Positions 8,430-16,082 are shown, counted from the first letter of the stretch. The stretch: 64,000 nucleotides of DNA from Dehalococcoidia bacterium (GCA_030690405.1 JAUYGU010000059.1:1-64000), one strand, 5' to 3'. Program-made: numbers and translations. The notes: generated from the sequence alone by a model not told the origin.

Positions 8430-9407
8430 TCATGAGCCGGCGGCGGCCCGCGGTTCGGCGGGCGACCTGAAGGTCGCCCCTACATCAGGGGAGCGGCCCG
8501 GTATCTCAAGCTCGTCCGGCGGCGGCGCCGGGTTGCGGCTGCCTTCGAGAATCGCCGGCACCATCTTCGATAGCTCGTCCAGCGTCCACATGCCGTTCTT
8601 GAAGATCGTGCGGGAGGGCAGCGGGTGGTGGAGCAGGGCGACGGTGCCGGCGTAGACGTGGAATACCTGGCCGTTGATGTTCCAGGCGTGATCGCTGGCC
8701 AGGTAGCAGACCATGGGGCTCACGCACTCCGGCGCGAGCTCCTCGAGCTCTGCGGAGCGGGGGGCGCCGGCGCCGGGCCGCTGCTGGGGGATGGTGGCGG
8801 TGAGGCGGGTCCAGGCGCGGGGGGCGATGGCGTTGCAGGTGACGCCGTAGCGGCCCATATCGCGGGCGACGACGCGGGTGAGGCCGGCTATGCCGGACTT
8901 GGCGGCGCCGTAGTTGGCCTGGCCGGCGTTGCCCCAGAGGCCGGACTCCGAGGAGAAGTTGATGATCCGGCCGTAGCGCTGCTGCCGCATGATGACGGCT
9001 GCGGGCTTGGTGCAGGCGAAATGGCCCTTGAGGTGAACGGCGATGACGTCGTCCCACTCCTGCTCGCTCATGTTGAAGATCATGCGGTCGCGGAGGATGC
9101 CGGCGTTGTTCACGAGGATGTCGATGCGGCCGAAGCTGTCGATGGCGGTCTTGATGATGCTCTCGCCGCCGGCCATGGTGGCGACGGAGTCGTAGCTGGC
9201 GACGGCGGTCAGCCCCTTCGCCTTGATCTCGGCGACGACCTGGCCGGCGGGGCCGTCGTCGTGGCCGGCGCCGTCGGGGCCGACGCCGGGGTCGTTGACG
9301 ACGACCTTCGCGCCCTCTTCGGCCATCTGGATGGCGATGGCGCGGCCGATGCCGCGACCGGCGCCGGTGATGACAGCGATTTTACCTTCGAGCAGTGGCA
9401 CGTTCAC
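8430..9407 (-). CDS. SDR-family (3R)-hydroxyacyl-CoA dehydrogenase-like oxidoreductase (paralogue)
   Basis: 325 residues, closely similar to the preceding SDR: TGAGRGIGRA cofactor loop, VVNDPGVG, NNAGILRDRM, catalytic FSSESG and NYGAAKSG. Both probably arose by tandem duplication and diverged, perhaps in chain-length preference. The last 20 or so residues (after ELEIPGR) are encoded by a TGAA-loop hairpin repeat at 8461-8484, which reads VGATFRSP, so the original stop was probably lost when the repeat entered. Neighbours are a second SDR and a MaoC hydratase. Confidence 0.82.
   Translation of the reverse strand: MNVPLLEGKIAVITGAGRGIGRAIAIQMAEEGAKVVVNDPGVGPDGAGHDDGPAGQVVAEIKAKGLTAVASYDSVATMAGGESIIKTAIDSFGRIDILVNNAGILRDRMIFNMSEQEWDDVIAVHLKGHFACTKPAAVIMRQQRYGRIINFSSESGLWGNAGQANYGAAKSGIAGLTRVVARDMGRYGVTCNAIAPRAWTRLTATIPQQRPGAGAPRSAELEELAPECVSPMVCYLASDHAWNINGQVFHVYAGTVALLHHPLPSRTIFKNGMWTLDELSKMVPAILEGSRNPAPPPDELEIPGRSPDVGATFRSPAEPRAAAGS
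8461..8484. repeat. TGAA-loop hairpin inside the 3' end of the SDR gene
   Basis: GGCGACC-TGAA-GGTCGCC followed by CCTACA. It is one of at least six copies of this arm variant (others at 9417, 17476, 31014, 31158 and an interrupted one at 31322). Here it is translated on the minus strand. Confidence 0.85.
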
Positions 9408-9416
9408 CTCCCACCT

Positions 9417-9509
9417 GGCGACCTGAAGGTCGCCGCTACATTCGGCCTCCCCACCCCGAGCCCGCCCCGCGGGCGACCTGGCGGGCGACCACAGGGGGTC
9501 GCCCCTACA
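9417..9509. repeat. Two TGAA-loop hairpins in the SDR-MaoC gap
   Basis: A clean copy at 9417-9440 (GGCGACCTGAAGGTCGCC, CTACA) is followed by a longer degenerate copy at 9471-9509, whose arms GGGCGACC and GGTCGCCC enclose extra sequence. Confidence 0.75.
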
Positions 9510-9515
9510 TGCGTA

Positions 9516-9947
9516 TCAGCTCCGCGAGGGCAGGGCGACTGTGGCCGTGCCGGGGGTGGTCTTGCTTCCGTCCGGGTCCTCCGTCCACACCTCCACGTCG
9601 ACCAGGTTGTCGTCGCCTTCGCTGCGCTTGCCGGTGACGATCCCCTTGCAGGTGACGTCCTTATCCACCATGTCCATGCCGCGGTACTGGCAGGCGACGC
9701 GCCTGACTCGCCCCCCATCGCCGGCCCACTCGTGGAGCATACGGCCGAGGAGGGCGTGCTTGAGGGCGCCGTGGACGATCCGGTCGGGGAGGCCGGTGCG
9801 CTGGGCGAAGTCCTTATCGTAGTGGATCTGGTAGAAGTCGCCGGAGCCGGCGGCCCAGTAGACCAGGCGCTGGGAATCGCAGTGCTGGGTCACGGGGGTC
9901 ACGGCCTGGCCCTCGGTCACGTCTTCGAAGTAGAGCTGGTTGGGCAT
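9516..9947 (-). CDS. MaoC-like hotdog enoyl-CoA hydratase
   Basis: 143 residues with the single hotdog fold of (R)-specific enoyl-CoA hydratases. The segment GDFYQIHYD...PDRIVHG corresponds to the family's active-site Asp-x4-His with the following GLPDRIVHG helix. It would hydrate trans-2-enoyl-CoA to (3R)-hydroxyacyl-CoA, the substrate type of the adjacent SDRs. It lies downstream of a second hotdog gene on the same strand, and the two may form one heterodimeric enzyme. Confidence 0.82.
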   Translation of the reverse strand: MPNQLYFEDVTEGQAVTPVTQHCDSQRLVYWAAGSGDFYQIHYDKDFAQRTGLPDRIVHGALKHALLGRMLHEWAGDGGRVRRVACQYRGMDMVDKDVTCKGIVTGKRSEGDDNLVDVEVWTEDPDGSKTTPGTATVALPSRS

Positions 9948-9970
9948 GGAATTTCTCCCTAGGAGCTGGG

Positions 9971-10074
9971 TCGGCCCTCTGCCGAGGGCCGACGCCGCAT
10001 TCGGGCGGCTGAGATTCTTCGCTCAGGACCGTTTTGCACACCCCGGGGTGGTACGGGGTCGCTCAGAATGACAG
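9971..10074 (+). repeat. 104-bp composite repeat (hairpin F + element A), copy 1
   Basis: TCGGCCCTC-TGCC-GAGGGCCGA hairpin, about 20 nt spacer, then GAGATTCTTCGCTCAG at 10011 and GCTCAGAATGACAG ending at 10074. It has exactly the same overall length as the copies at 10781, 11521 and 14678. Confidence 0.9.
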
Positions 10075-10164
10075 GGAGCGCGGCGGCCAGGGCCTTGCCC
10101 CTGCGTGCGTCGTACGGTTCAGGTGGGCTCAGGACGAGCGGGCGGAGGGCGAACCGTGACGTCA

Positions 10165-10662
10165 TCAGTACTGGATGCCGGTGCCGCGCGCGACCGCGAC
10201 GACTTTCCCCTGCGCGTTGCGGTAGGTGGTCTCCGTGACGGTGACGAGCATGGGGCCGAGCCTGCCCTCGCGCTCGCTGAGGTCGACAAGCTTGCTGGTG
10301 GCGGTGAGCAGATCGCCGGCGCAGACGGTATCGAGGTACTCGATGTCCGTGCCGCCGTTGAGGATGCGCTTGAAGGGCGAATCGGCGCGGAAGTAGCCGC
10401 CCAGCCTCTGGGGCGCGTTCGGGTTGTAGACCGGATGGCCGAGGAAGCCGACGGGCGCGGGGATGCCGCGGTAGCCCTTGCTCCTGGCGTGCTCCTCGTC
10501 GAAGAAGAGCGGGTCGGTGTAGCCGACGGCGCGGGCGAACATGCGACAGGCGGACTTGTCGACCTCGAAGGTGACGGGCTCGGACTCCTTGCCGATCTCG
10601 GCGCGCATCGCGTCGGTGATGACCGACCCTTCGACAGGCTCAGGGCGGGGAGCCTGGGTCAT
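10165..10662 (-). CDS. FAS1-like (MaoC N-type) hotdog dehydratase
   Basis: 165 residues related to the N-terminal hotdog domain of MaoC/FAS1 dehydratases (FARAVGYTDPLFFDEEHA; GIPAPVGFLGHP), which usually pairs with a catalytic MaoC domain like that encoded next. Start: ATG 10662 has a strong AAGGAGG ribosome site 6 nt upstream. Residues 4-14 (APRPEPVEGS) are encoded by the TCGACAGGCTC repeat at 10628-10646, so the repeat sits in frame just after the start codon. A GTG at 10623 would skip it but lacks a comparable ribosome site. Confidence 0.8.
   Translation of the reverse strand: MTQAPRPEPVEGSVITDAMRAEIGKESEPVTFEVDKSACRMFARAVGYTDPLFFDEEHARSKGYRGIPAPVGFLGHPVYNPNAPQRLGGYFRADSPFKRILNGGTDIEYLDTVCAGDLLTATSKLVDLSEREGRLGPMLVTVTETTYRNAQGKVVAVARGTGIQY
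10628..10646. repeat. TCGACAGGCTC-loop hairpin in the hydratase N-terminal coding region
   Basis: CCCT-TCGACAGGCTC-AGGG. The loop is shared with repeats in ybaK, tatD, rsmI and at 39445-39522, while the arms differ. It is translated on the minus strand as RPEPVEG. Confidence 0.8.
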
Positions 10663-10675
10663 GGGGCGCCTCCTT

Positions 10676-10955
10676 GGCAGGGCTGAAGCCCCGCAGCTAC
10701 TCAGGGGCGGTAAACCCTAACGTTTGCGTCAGGGAGCATACATCAGCCCCCGAACGGTGTCAAACGGGCGCGGTATGGGGCCGGCCCTCTGCCGAGGGCC
10801 GACGACGGGTTCGGGGGGCCGAGATTCTTCGCTCAGAAACGCCCGGCGCTACCGACGCGAATACGGGGTCGCTCAGAATGACAGAAAGAACGAGATCACA
10901 GGCGAGGTGACGTGCGGGTTAGCGAGGTTCCTCGCCTTCCGGCTCAGAATGACAG
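10676..10955. repeat. Repeat cluster: TGAA-loop hairpin, 104-bp composite copy 2, partial element A
   Basis: 10676-10700 is a GGCAGGGCTGAAGCCCCGCAGC-type hairpin. 10781-10884 is a composite F+A element (hairpin CCGGCCCTC-TGCC-GAGGGCCG; A ends at 10821 and 10884). 10940-10955 holds a lone GGCTCAGAATGACAG end. The composite differs from the one at 14678 by only about 3 of 104 bases. No gene is seen in this 296-bp gap. Confidence 0.88.
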
Positions 10956-10958
10956 ACG

Positions 10959-11396
10959 CTAGATGGTCGTCTCGTCGTAGCCCCAGGGCTCGCCGGGGGC
11001 GGCGCCGGGGAGGCGCGGGTCCTCCAGCTCCACCATCTCGCGGCTGAAGGCGGCGGCGAGGCCGAGGGCGTAGGCGATTAGCATGAGCGAACGCATGAGC
11101 AGACCGACACCGCCGAGGGCAAGCAGGCCGCCGCCCACGGCGGGCCTATCGCGGAGACGGCAGAGGCCGGCGGCGGCGCAGGCCGCGGAGGCGCGCGGGC
11201 GCCCGCGAAGCATCACGGCCACGCCCGCCGCCGCCAGGGGCAGGCCGAGCAACCGTCCGCGCCCCGCGGGCAGCCTGGGGATGCGCTGCCGCCGCTCGAA
11301 GGAGAGGACGGCGGAGGGGAGGGTGAGGAGCCAGACGCGGGCGGCCAGGCGTTTGGGGATGGGGAAGTGCTGGAGAAGCTGCATTACGCGGCGCAT
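10959..11396 (-). CDS. Small membrane protein, unknown function
   Basis: 145 residues: a basic N terminus (MRRVMQLLQHFPIPKRLAAR), then three hydrophobic stretches (around residues 48-63, 88-100 and 103-117), and an acidic tail ending EPWGYDETTI. The composition and clean start support a real gene, but no family is recognised. Repeat clusters flank it on both sides, so it appears to be a stand-alone unit. Confidence 0.6.
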   Translation of the reverse strand: MRRVMQLLQHFPIPKRLAARVWLLTLPSAVLSFERRQRIPRLPAGRGRLLGLPLAAAGVAVMLRGRPRASAACAAAGLCRLRDRPAVGGGLLALGGVGLLMRSLMLIAYALGLAAAFSREMVELEDPRLPGAAPGEPWGYDETTI

Positions 11397-11470
11397 TATG
11401 GGCCGTCGGGGGCGGGGAGCGCAAGGGCCATCAACAGATAGAGGAACGGATTAGGGGTGGACCCTCACCC

Positions 11471-11624
11471 CGACCCTCCGGGTCGACCCTCTCCCGCGTT
11501 CGGGAGAGGGTGGGCAGGGGCCGGCCCTCTGCCGAGGGCCGGCGGCGAGTTCGGGAGGCTGAGATTCTTCGCTCAGAACCGCCAAGCGTTTCCGGCGCGA
11601 CTGCGGGGTCGCTCAGAATGACAG
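11471..11624. repeat. CCCTCTCCCG hairpin and 104-bp composite copy 3
   Basis: CGACCCTCCGGGTCG at 11471-11485 and CCCTCTCCCG-CGTT-CGGGAGAGGG at 11487-11510 are followed by the composite element at 11521-11624 (hairpin F, then A from 11561). The first hairpins resemble the one after nuoN. Confidence 0.88.
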
Positions 11625-11635
11625 TAGGGGTCGGC

Positions 11636-12271
11636 TCAGGGGAGCGAGACCGGCTGGAAGCGACCGGCCCGCAGCTCGGCGACCAGGCTCGGAACGCCGG
11701 TCACGTCGCGCTCGAAGCGGGTGGCGCAGCGGCCGACGTCGTCGCGCTGGTGGGCGTCGCTGGCAGCGACGGCGGGCAGGCCGAGGCGGTGGCAGAGCTC
11801 CCGCGCGAAGGCGTTCTCGCGCTCGGAGCCGCGGCCGTTCAGCGTCTCCATGGCGCATACGTGGCGGTAGGCGGGGTTGGCAGCGGCGCGGTCCAGCGCC
11901 TCCGACCAGTCGCCGTCATGGCGGAGGTGGAAGGGGAGCTGACGGCGGTAGGGGTGAGCGGCGACAAGGGCGCCGCCGGCATCTTCGACAAGGCGCGCCA
12001 ACTCGGCGGAGCGGTGCATGCCGTAGACGTAGCGATCGATGCCGAAGGCGAGGAGGTGGCCGTCCTCCGTGTTGACCTCGATGGCGGGGATGACGGCGAA
12101 ATCGTGGCGGCGGGCGAGGTCACGGACGGCTTGCGGGTCCCAGGTGAAGTCGTGCTCGGTGAGGCAGACGGCGTCGAGGCCGGCGGCCTTGGCGGCCTCG
12201 ATCAGGTCGTCGGGGGTGAGGAGGGAGTCGTGGGAGAGGGGCTGGGTGTGGGTGTGGAGGTCGATGAGCAC
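11636..12271 (-). CDS. PHP-domain metal-dependent phosphoesterase
   Basis: Polymerase-and-histidinol-phosphatase fold with metal ligands in LIDLHTHT at the N terminus, LTEHDFTWDP, IPAIEVNTEDGHLLAFG and, near the C terminus, ASDAHQRDDVG. With 211 residues it resembles the stand-alone YciV/TrpH-like group, which hydrolyses phosphate esters or short oligonucleotides. GTG 12271 is chosen because homologues begin at (M)LIDLHTHT. The frame remains open upstream to a TTG at 12346 that overlaps the next gene, so the start is uncertain. Confidence 0.75.
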   Translation of the reverse strand: MLIDLHTHTQPLSHDSLLTPDDLIEAAKAAGLDAVCLTEHDFTWDPQAVRDLARRHDFAVIPAIEVNTEDGHLLAFGIDRYVYGMHRSAELARLVEDAGGALVAAHPYRRQLPFHLRHDGDWSEALDRAAANPAYRHVCAMETLNGRGSERENAFARELCHRLGLPAVAASDAHQRDDVGRCATRFERDVTGVPSLVAELRAGRFQPVSLP

Positions 12272-12296
12272 TGCGGGTGGGGAAAGGGATGCGCGC

Positions 12297-13220
12297 CTAT
12301 GCGCCAGAGGCATCCACTTGCTTGTGAGGATCGTAGAATAGGCCAAGCTCCCGCTTCACTCCGTCTGGCATGCGCTCAACCTTCCTGAATCCCTCAAGGA
12401 GATCCTCCCGTTGCAGGCCGTACCAAGCACCAAACATCGATCTGACCTCGTGGTTGATGAGACCGTTAAGCGCCAAGAGCACCTCAATCACCTCATCGAA
12501 GTTCTTCTGCTCGGCTATCGCGTTTGTGAACCCTTCCCGGATATCGTGGAGGGGATGTGACTCAGTCCGGGCCTTCATGATGAACTCCGAAGGCGACAGT
12601 AGATGATTCCTTCCCTCGCCACCTCCGACGAGGTTCTGAACGACGATTGATTCCTTCTCTAACGAGTCGATCCCGAACAGCCACGGCGAGACCATAAGGG
12701 CCCAGACCCGATCCTCGCTCTCGCGGCTCGCGAGAAAGAGCCCGAGTGGGCGTGTCGCCTCTGCGAGAGGGAGAGTTCCAATTAGGGCACAGAACAGACG
12801 CACGTACCGCGCGGTCGCGTAGAACGCCTCGTCGAGTGCCTGGCTCGCGCCGTCGGCATGGGACTTGGCCCCCTTGTACTGCTGGAGATACCTTGCGAGT
12901 TCGCTCACGATTCCGGCGAGGGGCATTAGGTAATCGCACGCGTACGAATATAGCTGGTCGAGCATCTTCTCGCGCACGTTCAACTCGTGCTGAGTCCGCA
13001 GGCTAATCGTGTCGAACGCCCACTTCACGCCGACAGAGAGAGCCGCGACGCCGGTCGCAATTAGCCCGCCGGCAAGTGAAGCTTTTGCCGCAGCGTCCCA
13101 ACCGCTCGGCCAGCTCGTCGCAACGAACACGGCCTCCACCAATAGGACTGCGGAAATCGCACCGCACGCTGCAACGTGCAAAGCATGCAGTTCAGCCCAC
13201 CGCAGTGAGCGCGGCAGCAA
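12297..13220 (-). CDS. Membrane-anchored protein, unknown function
   Basis: 307 residues. Two transmembrane helices lie near residues 11-32 and 48-65, followed by a largely helical, soluble domain (YSYACDYLMPLAGIVSELAR, EVIEVLLALNGLINHEVR). No catalytic motif or family is recognised. The start is TTG 6 nt after the stop of a 49-residue ORF, so the two are probably translated together from the promoter at 13413. Base composition is lower in GC than the flanking metabolic genes, which suggests transfer. Orphans of this shape occur in defence and phage-derived islands, but that is only a possibility. Confidence 0.65.
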   Translation of the reverse strand: MLPRSLRWAELHALHVAACGAISAVLLVEAVFVATSWPSGWDAAAKASLAGGLIATGVAALSVGVKWAFDTISLRTQHELNVREKMLDQLYSYACDYLMPLAGIVSELARYLQQYKGAKSHADGASQALDEAFYATARYVRLFCALIGTLPLAEATRPLGLFLASRESEDRVWALMVSPWLFGIDSLEKESIVVQNLVGGGEGRNHLLSPSEFIMKARTESHPLHDIREGFTNAIAEQKNFDEVIEVLLALNGLINHEVRSMFGAWYGLQREDLLEGFRKVERMPDGVKRELGLFYDPHKQVDASGA

Positions 13221-13226
13221 CCTGGA

Positions 13227-13376
13227 CTACCCTCGCTTGGACGGTTGCTTGGGTGGCCGAGGAGGGATACTTGTCCCAGGAGGGCGTGGACTCACGCTAC
13301 GACCGGGCGTCCTGGCAGGAGGCCTAGGAGCTATTGCCTTGTCACCCTTGCGCTCGAACGAGACCTTGTGCTTCAT
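13227..13376 (-). CDS. 49-residue basic, proline-rich small protein
   Basis: ATG 13376 has GGGGAGGG 8 nt upstream and lies 37 bp from a good promoter. The product is MKHKVSFERKGDK followed by repeats of PRPP and ending KQPSKRG, probably disordered. It sits 6 nt before the TTG of the 307-residue membrane protein, suggesting coupling. Its proline-rich repeats could bind another protein; function unknown. Confidence 0.5.
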   Translation of the reverse strand: MKHKVSFERKGDKAIAPRPPARTPGRSVSPRPPGTSIPPRPPKQPSKRG

Positions 13377-13412
13377 TGGCATGCCCTCCCCTCTTGGCGA
13401 ACATTTGACCGA

Positions 13413-13441
13413 ATTATAGCAGGGCAGGCAATGGCCGTGAA
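13413..13441 (-). promoter_or_regulatory. Promoter for the small-protein/membrane-protein pair
   Basis: Read on the minus strand: TTCACG, 17 bp, TATAAT (-10 at 13413-13418, -35 at 13436-13441). It places transcription start about 30 nt before ATG 13376. Confidence 0.65.
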
Positions 13442-13475
13442 GGGGCTGTCACGCACGGCTGTCGCCACGTGGCGG

Positions 13476-14651
13476 TCACTCGACGGCGAGGATGAGGGTG
13501 CCGGTGGAGGAGAGAGTGCCGCCGGTGCCGTTGACGAGGGCGAGCTTGGCGTCGGGGACCTGGCGCTCGCCGCATTCGCCGCGGAGCTGGCGGACGGCCT
13601 CGATGAGGAGGAAGATGCCGTACATGCCGGGGTGGGTGTAGGAGAGGCCGCCGCCGTTGGTGTTGAGGGGGAAGTCGCCGCCGGGGGCGGTGCGCTGGCC
13701 GGAGACGAAGGCGCCGCCTTCGCCCCTCCCGCAGAAGCCGAGCGCCTCCAGCGTGACGAGCACGGTGTATGTGAACGAGTCGTACACCTCCACGACGTCG
13801 ATATCCTCGTGGCGGACGCCGGCCATCTCGAAGGCGAGGGGGCCGGAGATGCTGGCGGGGGTATCGGTGAGGTCGGGCATGGAGGCGATGGTCTGGTGGG
13901 TGGAGGCCTCGCCGGAGCCGAGGACGAGGACGGGCTTCTTGCGACAGGCCTTCGCGCGCTCGGCGCTGGTGACGACGACGGCGCCGCCGGCATCGGTCAC
14001 CAGGCAGCAGTCGAGGAGATGGAAGGGGTAGGTGATCCAGCGCGAGGAGAGGACATCCTCGATGGTGAGGGGGTCGCGCATCATCGCCCTCGGGTTGAGC
14101 ATCGCCCACTTGCGGGTGGCGACGGCGATCTCGGCGAGCTGCTCGTGGGTGATGCCGTACTGGTGCATGTGGCGGGTGCAGGCGAGGGCGTAGACGCTGG
14201 GGGGTCCGCCGACGTGGTAGGGCATCTCGAACTGGGAGGCGGGGAACCAGGGGTCGAGGGTGCCGCGGCCGGCGCCGGGGCGGTTGCGGTCGGAGTAGCC
14301 GGTCTGGCCGTGGGTGATGAGGGCGACGTTTATGAGGCCGGCCTCGATGGCGGCGGCGGCGTGCTCGACGTGGATGACGAATGAGGAGCCACCGACGGCG
14401 GTGCCGTCGGTGTACTTCGGGCTGATGCCCAGGTATTCGGCGACCTGGAGGCTGGGCGACCAGCCGGGCCCGGCGGTGAAGACGCCATCGACCTCCGACA
14501 TCTCGATGCCGGCGTCGGCGAGGGCGTTGCGGGCGGCCTCGGCGTGAAGCTGCAGCGTCGACTTGTGGGGGACGATGCCGATCTCGTCGGACTCATCGGC
14601 GCCGGCGATGGCGACGCGGCCGGAGAGGCGGCGGCGGCCGGCCACGGTCAC
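13476..14651 (-). CDS. Thiolase-family protein (SCP-x-like acetyl-CoA acetyltransferase)
   Basis: 391 residues of the thiolase fold: N-terminal GRVAIAGADES, substrate loop GGSSFVIHVEHAAAAI, and C-terminal GGGLSYTHPGMYG (the GHP-type histidine) and NGTGGTLSSTGT. It belongs to the nonspecific lipid-transfer/SCP-x thiolase group, which works with a DUF35 OB-fold protein; such a gene (15503) lies upstream on the same strand. The usual nucleophilic cysteine position appears as GGSSF, so cleavage activity may be altered. Expected role: last thiolytic or aldol step in side-chain degradation. The start is a GTG. Its first codons recur at 14791-14816 beyond a repeat element. Confidence 0.82.
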   Translation of the reverse strand: MTVAGRRRLSGRVAIAGADESDEIGIVPHKSTLQLHAEAARNALADAGIEMSEVDGVFTAGPGWSPSLQVAEYLGISPKYTDGTAVGGSSFVIHVEHAAAAIEAGLINVALITHGQTGYSDRNRPGAGRGTLDPWFPASQFEMPYHVGGPPSVYALACTRHMHQYGITHEQLAEIAVATRKWAMLNPRAMMRDPLTIEDVLSSRWITYPFHLLDCCLVTDAGGAVVVTSAERAKACRKKPVLVLGSGEASTHQTIASMPDLTDTPASISGPLAFEMAGVRHEDIDVVEVYDSFTYTVLVTLEALGFCGRGEGGAFVSGQRTAPGGDFPLNTNGGGLSYTHPGMYGIFLLIEAVRQLRGECGERQVPDAKLALVNGTGGTLSSTGTLILAVE

Positions 14652-14816
14652 GGCGCCCTCACTTCGACCCCGTGGGGCCGGCCCTCTGCCGAGGGCCGAC
14701 GACGGGTTCGGGGGGCCGAGATTCTTCGCTCAGACACGCCCGGCGTTACCGACGCGAATATGGGGTCGCTCAGAATGACAGGGGGAGGAGCGGCGCCGGC
14801 GATGGCGACGCGGCCG
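14597..14816. repeat. 104-bp composite copy 4 flanked by duplicated thiolase 5' end
   Basis: The composite element lies at 14678-14781 (A from 14718). The 26 bp encoding GRVAIAGA of the thiolase at 14597-14622 are repeated exactly at 14791-14816, beyond the element. The insert thus separates the gene from a broken copy of its own start region. Confidence 0.85.
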
Positions 14817-14846
14817 CCGAATTGATTCGGCGGGCGTGTGCTCCTG

Positions 14847-14908
14847 GGCAGGGCTGAAGCCCTGCAGCTACGACGACGGGGTAGGGCACGGCTGGAGCCG
14901 TGCCCTAC
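14847..14908. repeat. Two hairpins downstream of ybaK
   Basis: 14847-14871 is GGCAGGGC-TGAA-GCCCTGC followed by AGCTAC. 14881-14908 is a perfect 13-bp stem, GTAGGGCACGGCT and its complement around GG. Either could serve as a terminator-like structure for the minus-strand genes; no T-run is present. Confidence 0.8.
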
Positions 14909-14931
14909 GGGGGTGAGGAGTGATGCCGCGC

Positions 14932-15495
14932 TCAAGCCTCCTCCTTCAGGTCAGCGACGGTGGCGCTACAGGCCTGGACGAGGGCCTGCGGCTGGGCGGA
15001 GAAGACGACGCGGGGCGTGCCGGCGGCCGCCCAGACGATGTCGAAGGCCAGCAGGTCACGGTCGCAGTAGACGGAGAGGCGCTGGGCATGGCCGAGGGGC
15101 CCTTCGACTGGGCTCAGGACAGGCGGGACGCCGCCGATGGCGAAGCCGGTCGCGCGCTCGACCTCGTCGGCGCTAGCGCGGCGGACGTTCGAGGCGCCGG
15201 TGATGACGGCGAGGCGGGCGCCGTCGACGCGGTTGGGCCCGGAGACGAGACAGAGAACGGGGTGGCCGTCCGTCATGAAGACGAGCGATTTGACGATCTG
15301 GCCGACGCCAACGCCGATGGCGCGGGCGGCGTCCTCCGCGGTGCGGGTGCCCTCCGGGAACTCACGCACATCGATCTCGAGGCCGGCGGCGCGGGCGGCC
15401 TCGACGACGCGCTGGGCGGAGGGGGGTAGGGCCGCTCGTCCTGAGCCTGTCGAAGGACGAGCCAGCGAGGGCTCATGGTTCGACTGGCTCACCAT
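14932..15495 (-). CDS. YbaK/ProX-family aminoacyl-tRNA deacylase, with in-frame repeat
   Basis: 187 residues. Editing-domain features are visible: IGVGVGQIVKSLVF with the conserved lysine, SGPNRVDGARL, and the GFAIGGVPP / GHAQ...DRDL region. Such proteins hydrolyse mischarged aminoacyl-tRNA (for example Cys-tRNAPro). Two repeats are translated: about 25 N-terminal residues come from paired hairpins at 15434-15499, and roughly VLSPVEGP at residues 124-132 interrupts the normal GGVPP-LGHAQR join. The reading frame stays open through both. The start lies 7 nt after the DUF35 stop. Confidence 0.82.
   Translation of the reverse strand: MVSQSNHEPSLARPSTGSGRAALPPSAQRVVEAARAAGLEIDVREFPEGTRTAEDAARAIGVGVGQIVKSLVFMTDGHPVLCLVSGPNRVDGARLAVITGASNVRRASADEVERATGFAIGGVPPVLSPVEGPLGHAQRLSVYCDRDLLAFDIVWAAAGTPRVVFSAQPQALVQACSATVADLKEEA
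15100..15126. repeat. TCGACNGGCTC repeat inserted in frame in ybaK
   Basis: CCCT-TCGACTGGGCTC-AGGA, a variant of the TCGACAGGCTC-loop family, lies between the codons for the conserved GGVPP and GHAQ segments and adds about nine residues without a frameshift. Confidence 0.75.
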
Positions 15496-15499
15496 GAGC
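15434..15499. repeat. Two adjacent hairpins with shared loop and different arms
   Basis: GCTCGTCCT-GAGCCTGTCGA-AGGACGAGC (15434-15462) and GCTCATGGT-TCGACTGGCTC-ACCATGAGC (15471-15499). The loops are near reverse complements, while the perfect 9-bp stems differ, so loop and stem evolve separately. They overlap the ybaK start region. Confidence 0.85.
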
Positions 15500-15502
15500 G
15501 TC

Positions 15503-15946
15503 TTACCCCACCCGTCCTGAGTCGCCGCCGACGGGGCGGAATTTCGGGAGGCTTATCGCTTCGCTGATGTCCTCGAAGACGACCTCGACCGGCATGTCGC
15601 AGCGGATGGCGTTCGGGTCGGGGTCAACGCCGACGAGGTTGGTGTAGAGGCGGGGGCCCTCGTCGAGCTCGACGAGGGCGGTGACGTAAGGCGTCTCCTG
15701 GGCCCAGCCGGGGTGGAAAGCGCGGTACTGGATGGCGTAGGAGTAGACTTTGCCGCGGCCGCTGACCTGCCGCCACTCCACGTCCCAGCCGAAGCACTGG
15801 GGGCAGAAGCGGCGGGGGTAGAAGAAGAAGCGCTGGCAGGAGCGGCAGAAGGGGAGCCAGAGCTCGTGGGCGCGGCAGCCCTCCCAGTAGCGCGCAGTCT
15901 CGGGGCTGGGGGCGGGGATGGGCTTATCGTAGGCGTCCTGGGGCAA
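15503..15946 (-). CDS. DUF35 zinc-ribbon/OB-fold acyl-CoA partner protein
   Basis: 147 residues: an N-terminal helix (PSPETARYWEGCRAHELWL), a rubredoxin-like zinc ribbon (CRSCQRFFFYPRRFCPQC) and an OB-fold (GRGKVYSYAIQYR...VTALVELDEG). Such proteins form a complex with thiolase or hydratase subunits and channel acyl-CoA. TTG 15946 is chosen: GGAGG lies 7 nt upstream and the product begins at the family's usual PQDAY...P point. The frame extends further upstream but without family similarity. First gene of the minus-strand unit with ybaK and the thiolase. Confidence 0.82.
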   Translation of the reverse strand: MPQDAYDKPIPAPSPETARYWEGCRAHELWLPFCRSCQRFFFYPRRFCPQCFGWDVEWRQVSGRGKVYSYAIQYRAFHPGWAQETPYVTALVELDEGPRLYTNLVGVDPDPNAIRCDMPVEVVFEDISEAISLPKFRPVGGDSGRVG

Positions 15947-16082
15947 GGGCGTTCCTCCGCCGAGGGCTCTAACCTTAACGTGAAGTCCGGGGCCAGCAAG
16001 ATGGTATACGCGGCGGAACCCGGAGGTCAAGAAGAAGGCGTGTGTGGGGTCAGACCACACCACCGGCGCGGTCGCAGTGCGG

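Noticed and set aside
16032..16060. GTGTGGGGTCAGACCACAC as a protein operator for nuo
   Set aside because: It resembles a degenerate hairpin repeat and nothing ties it to a regulator, so it is only mentioned with the promoter.
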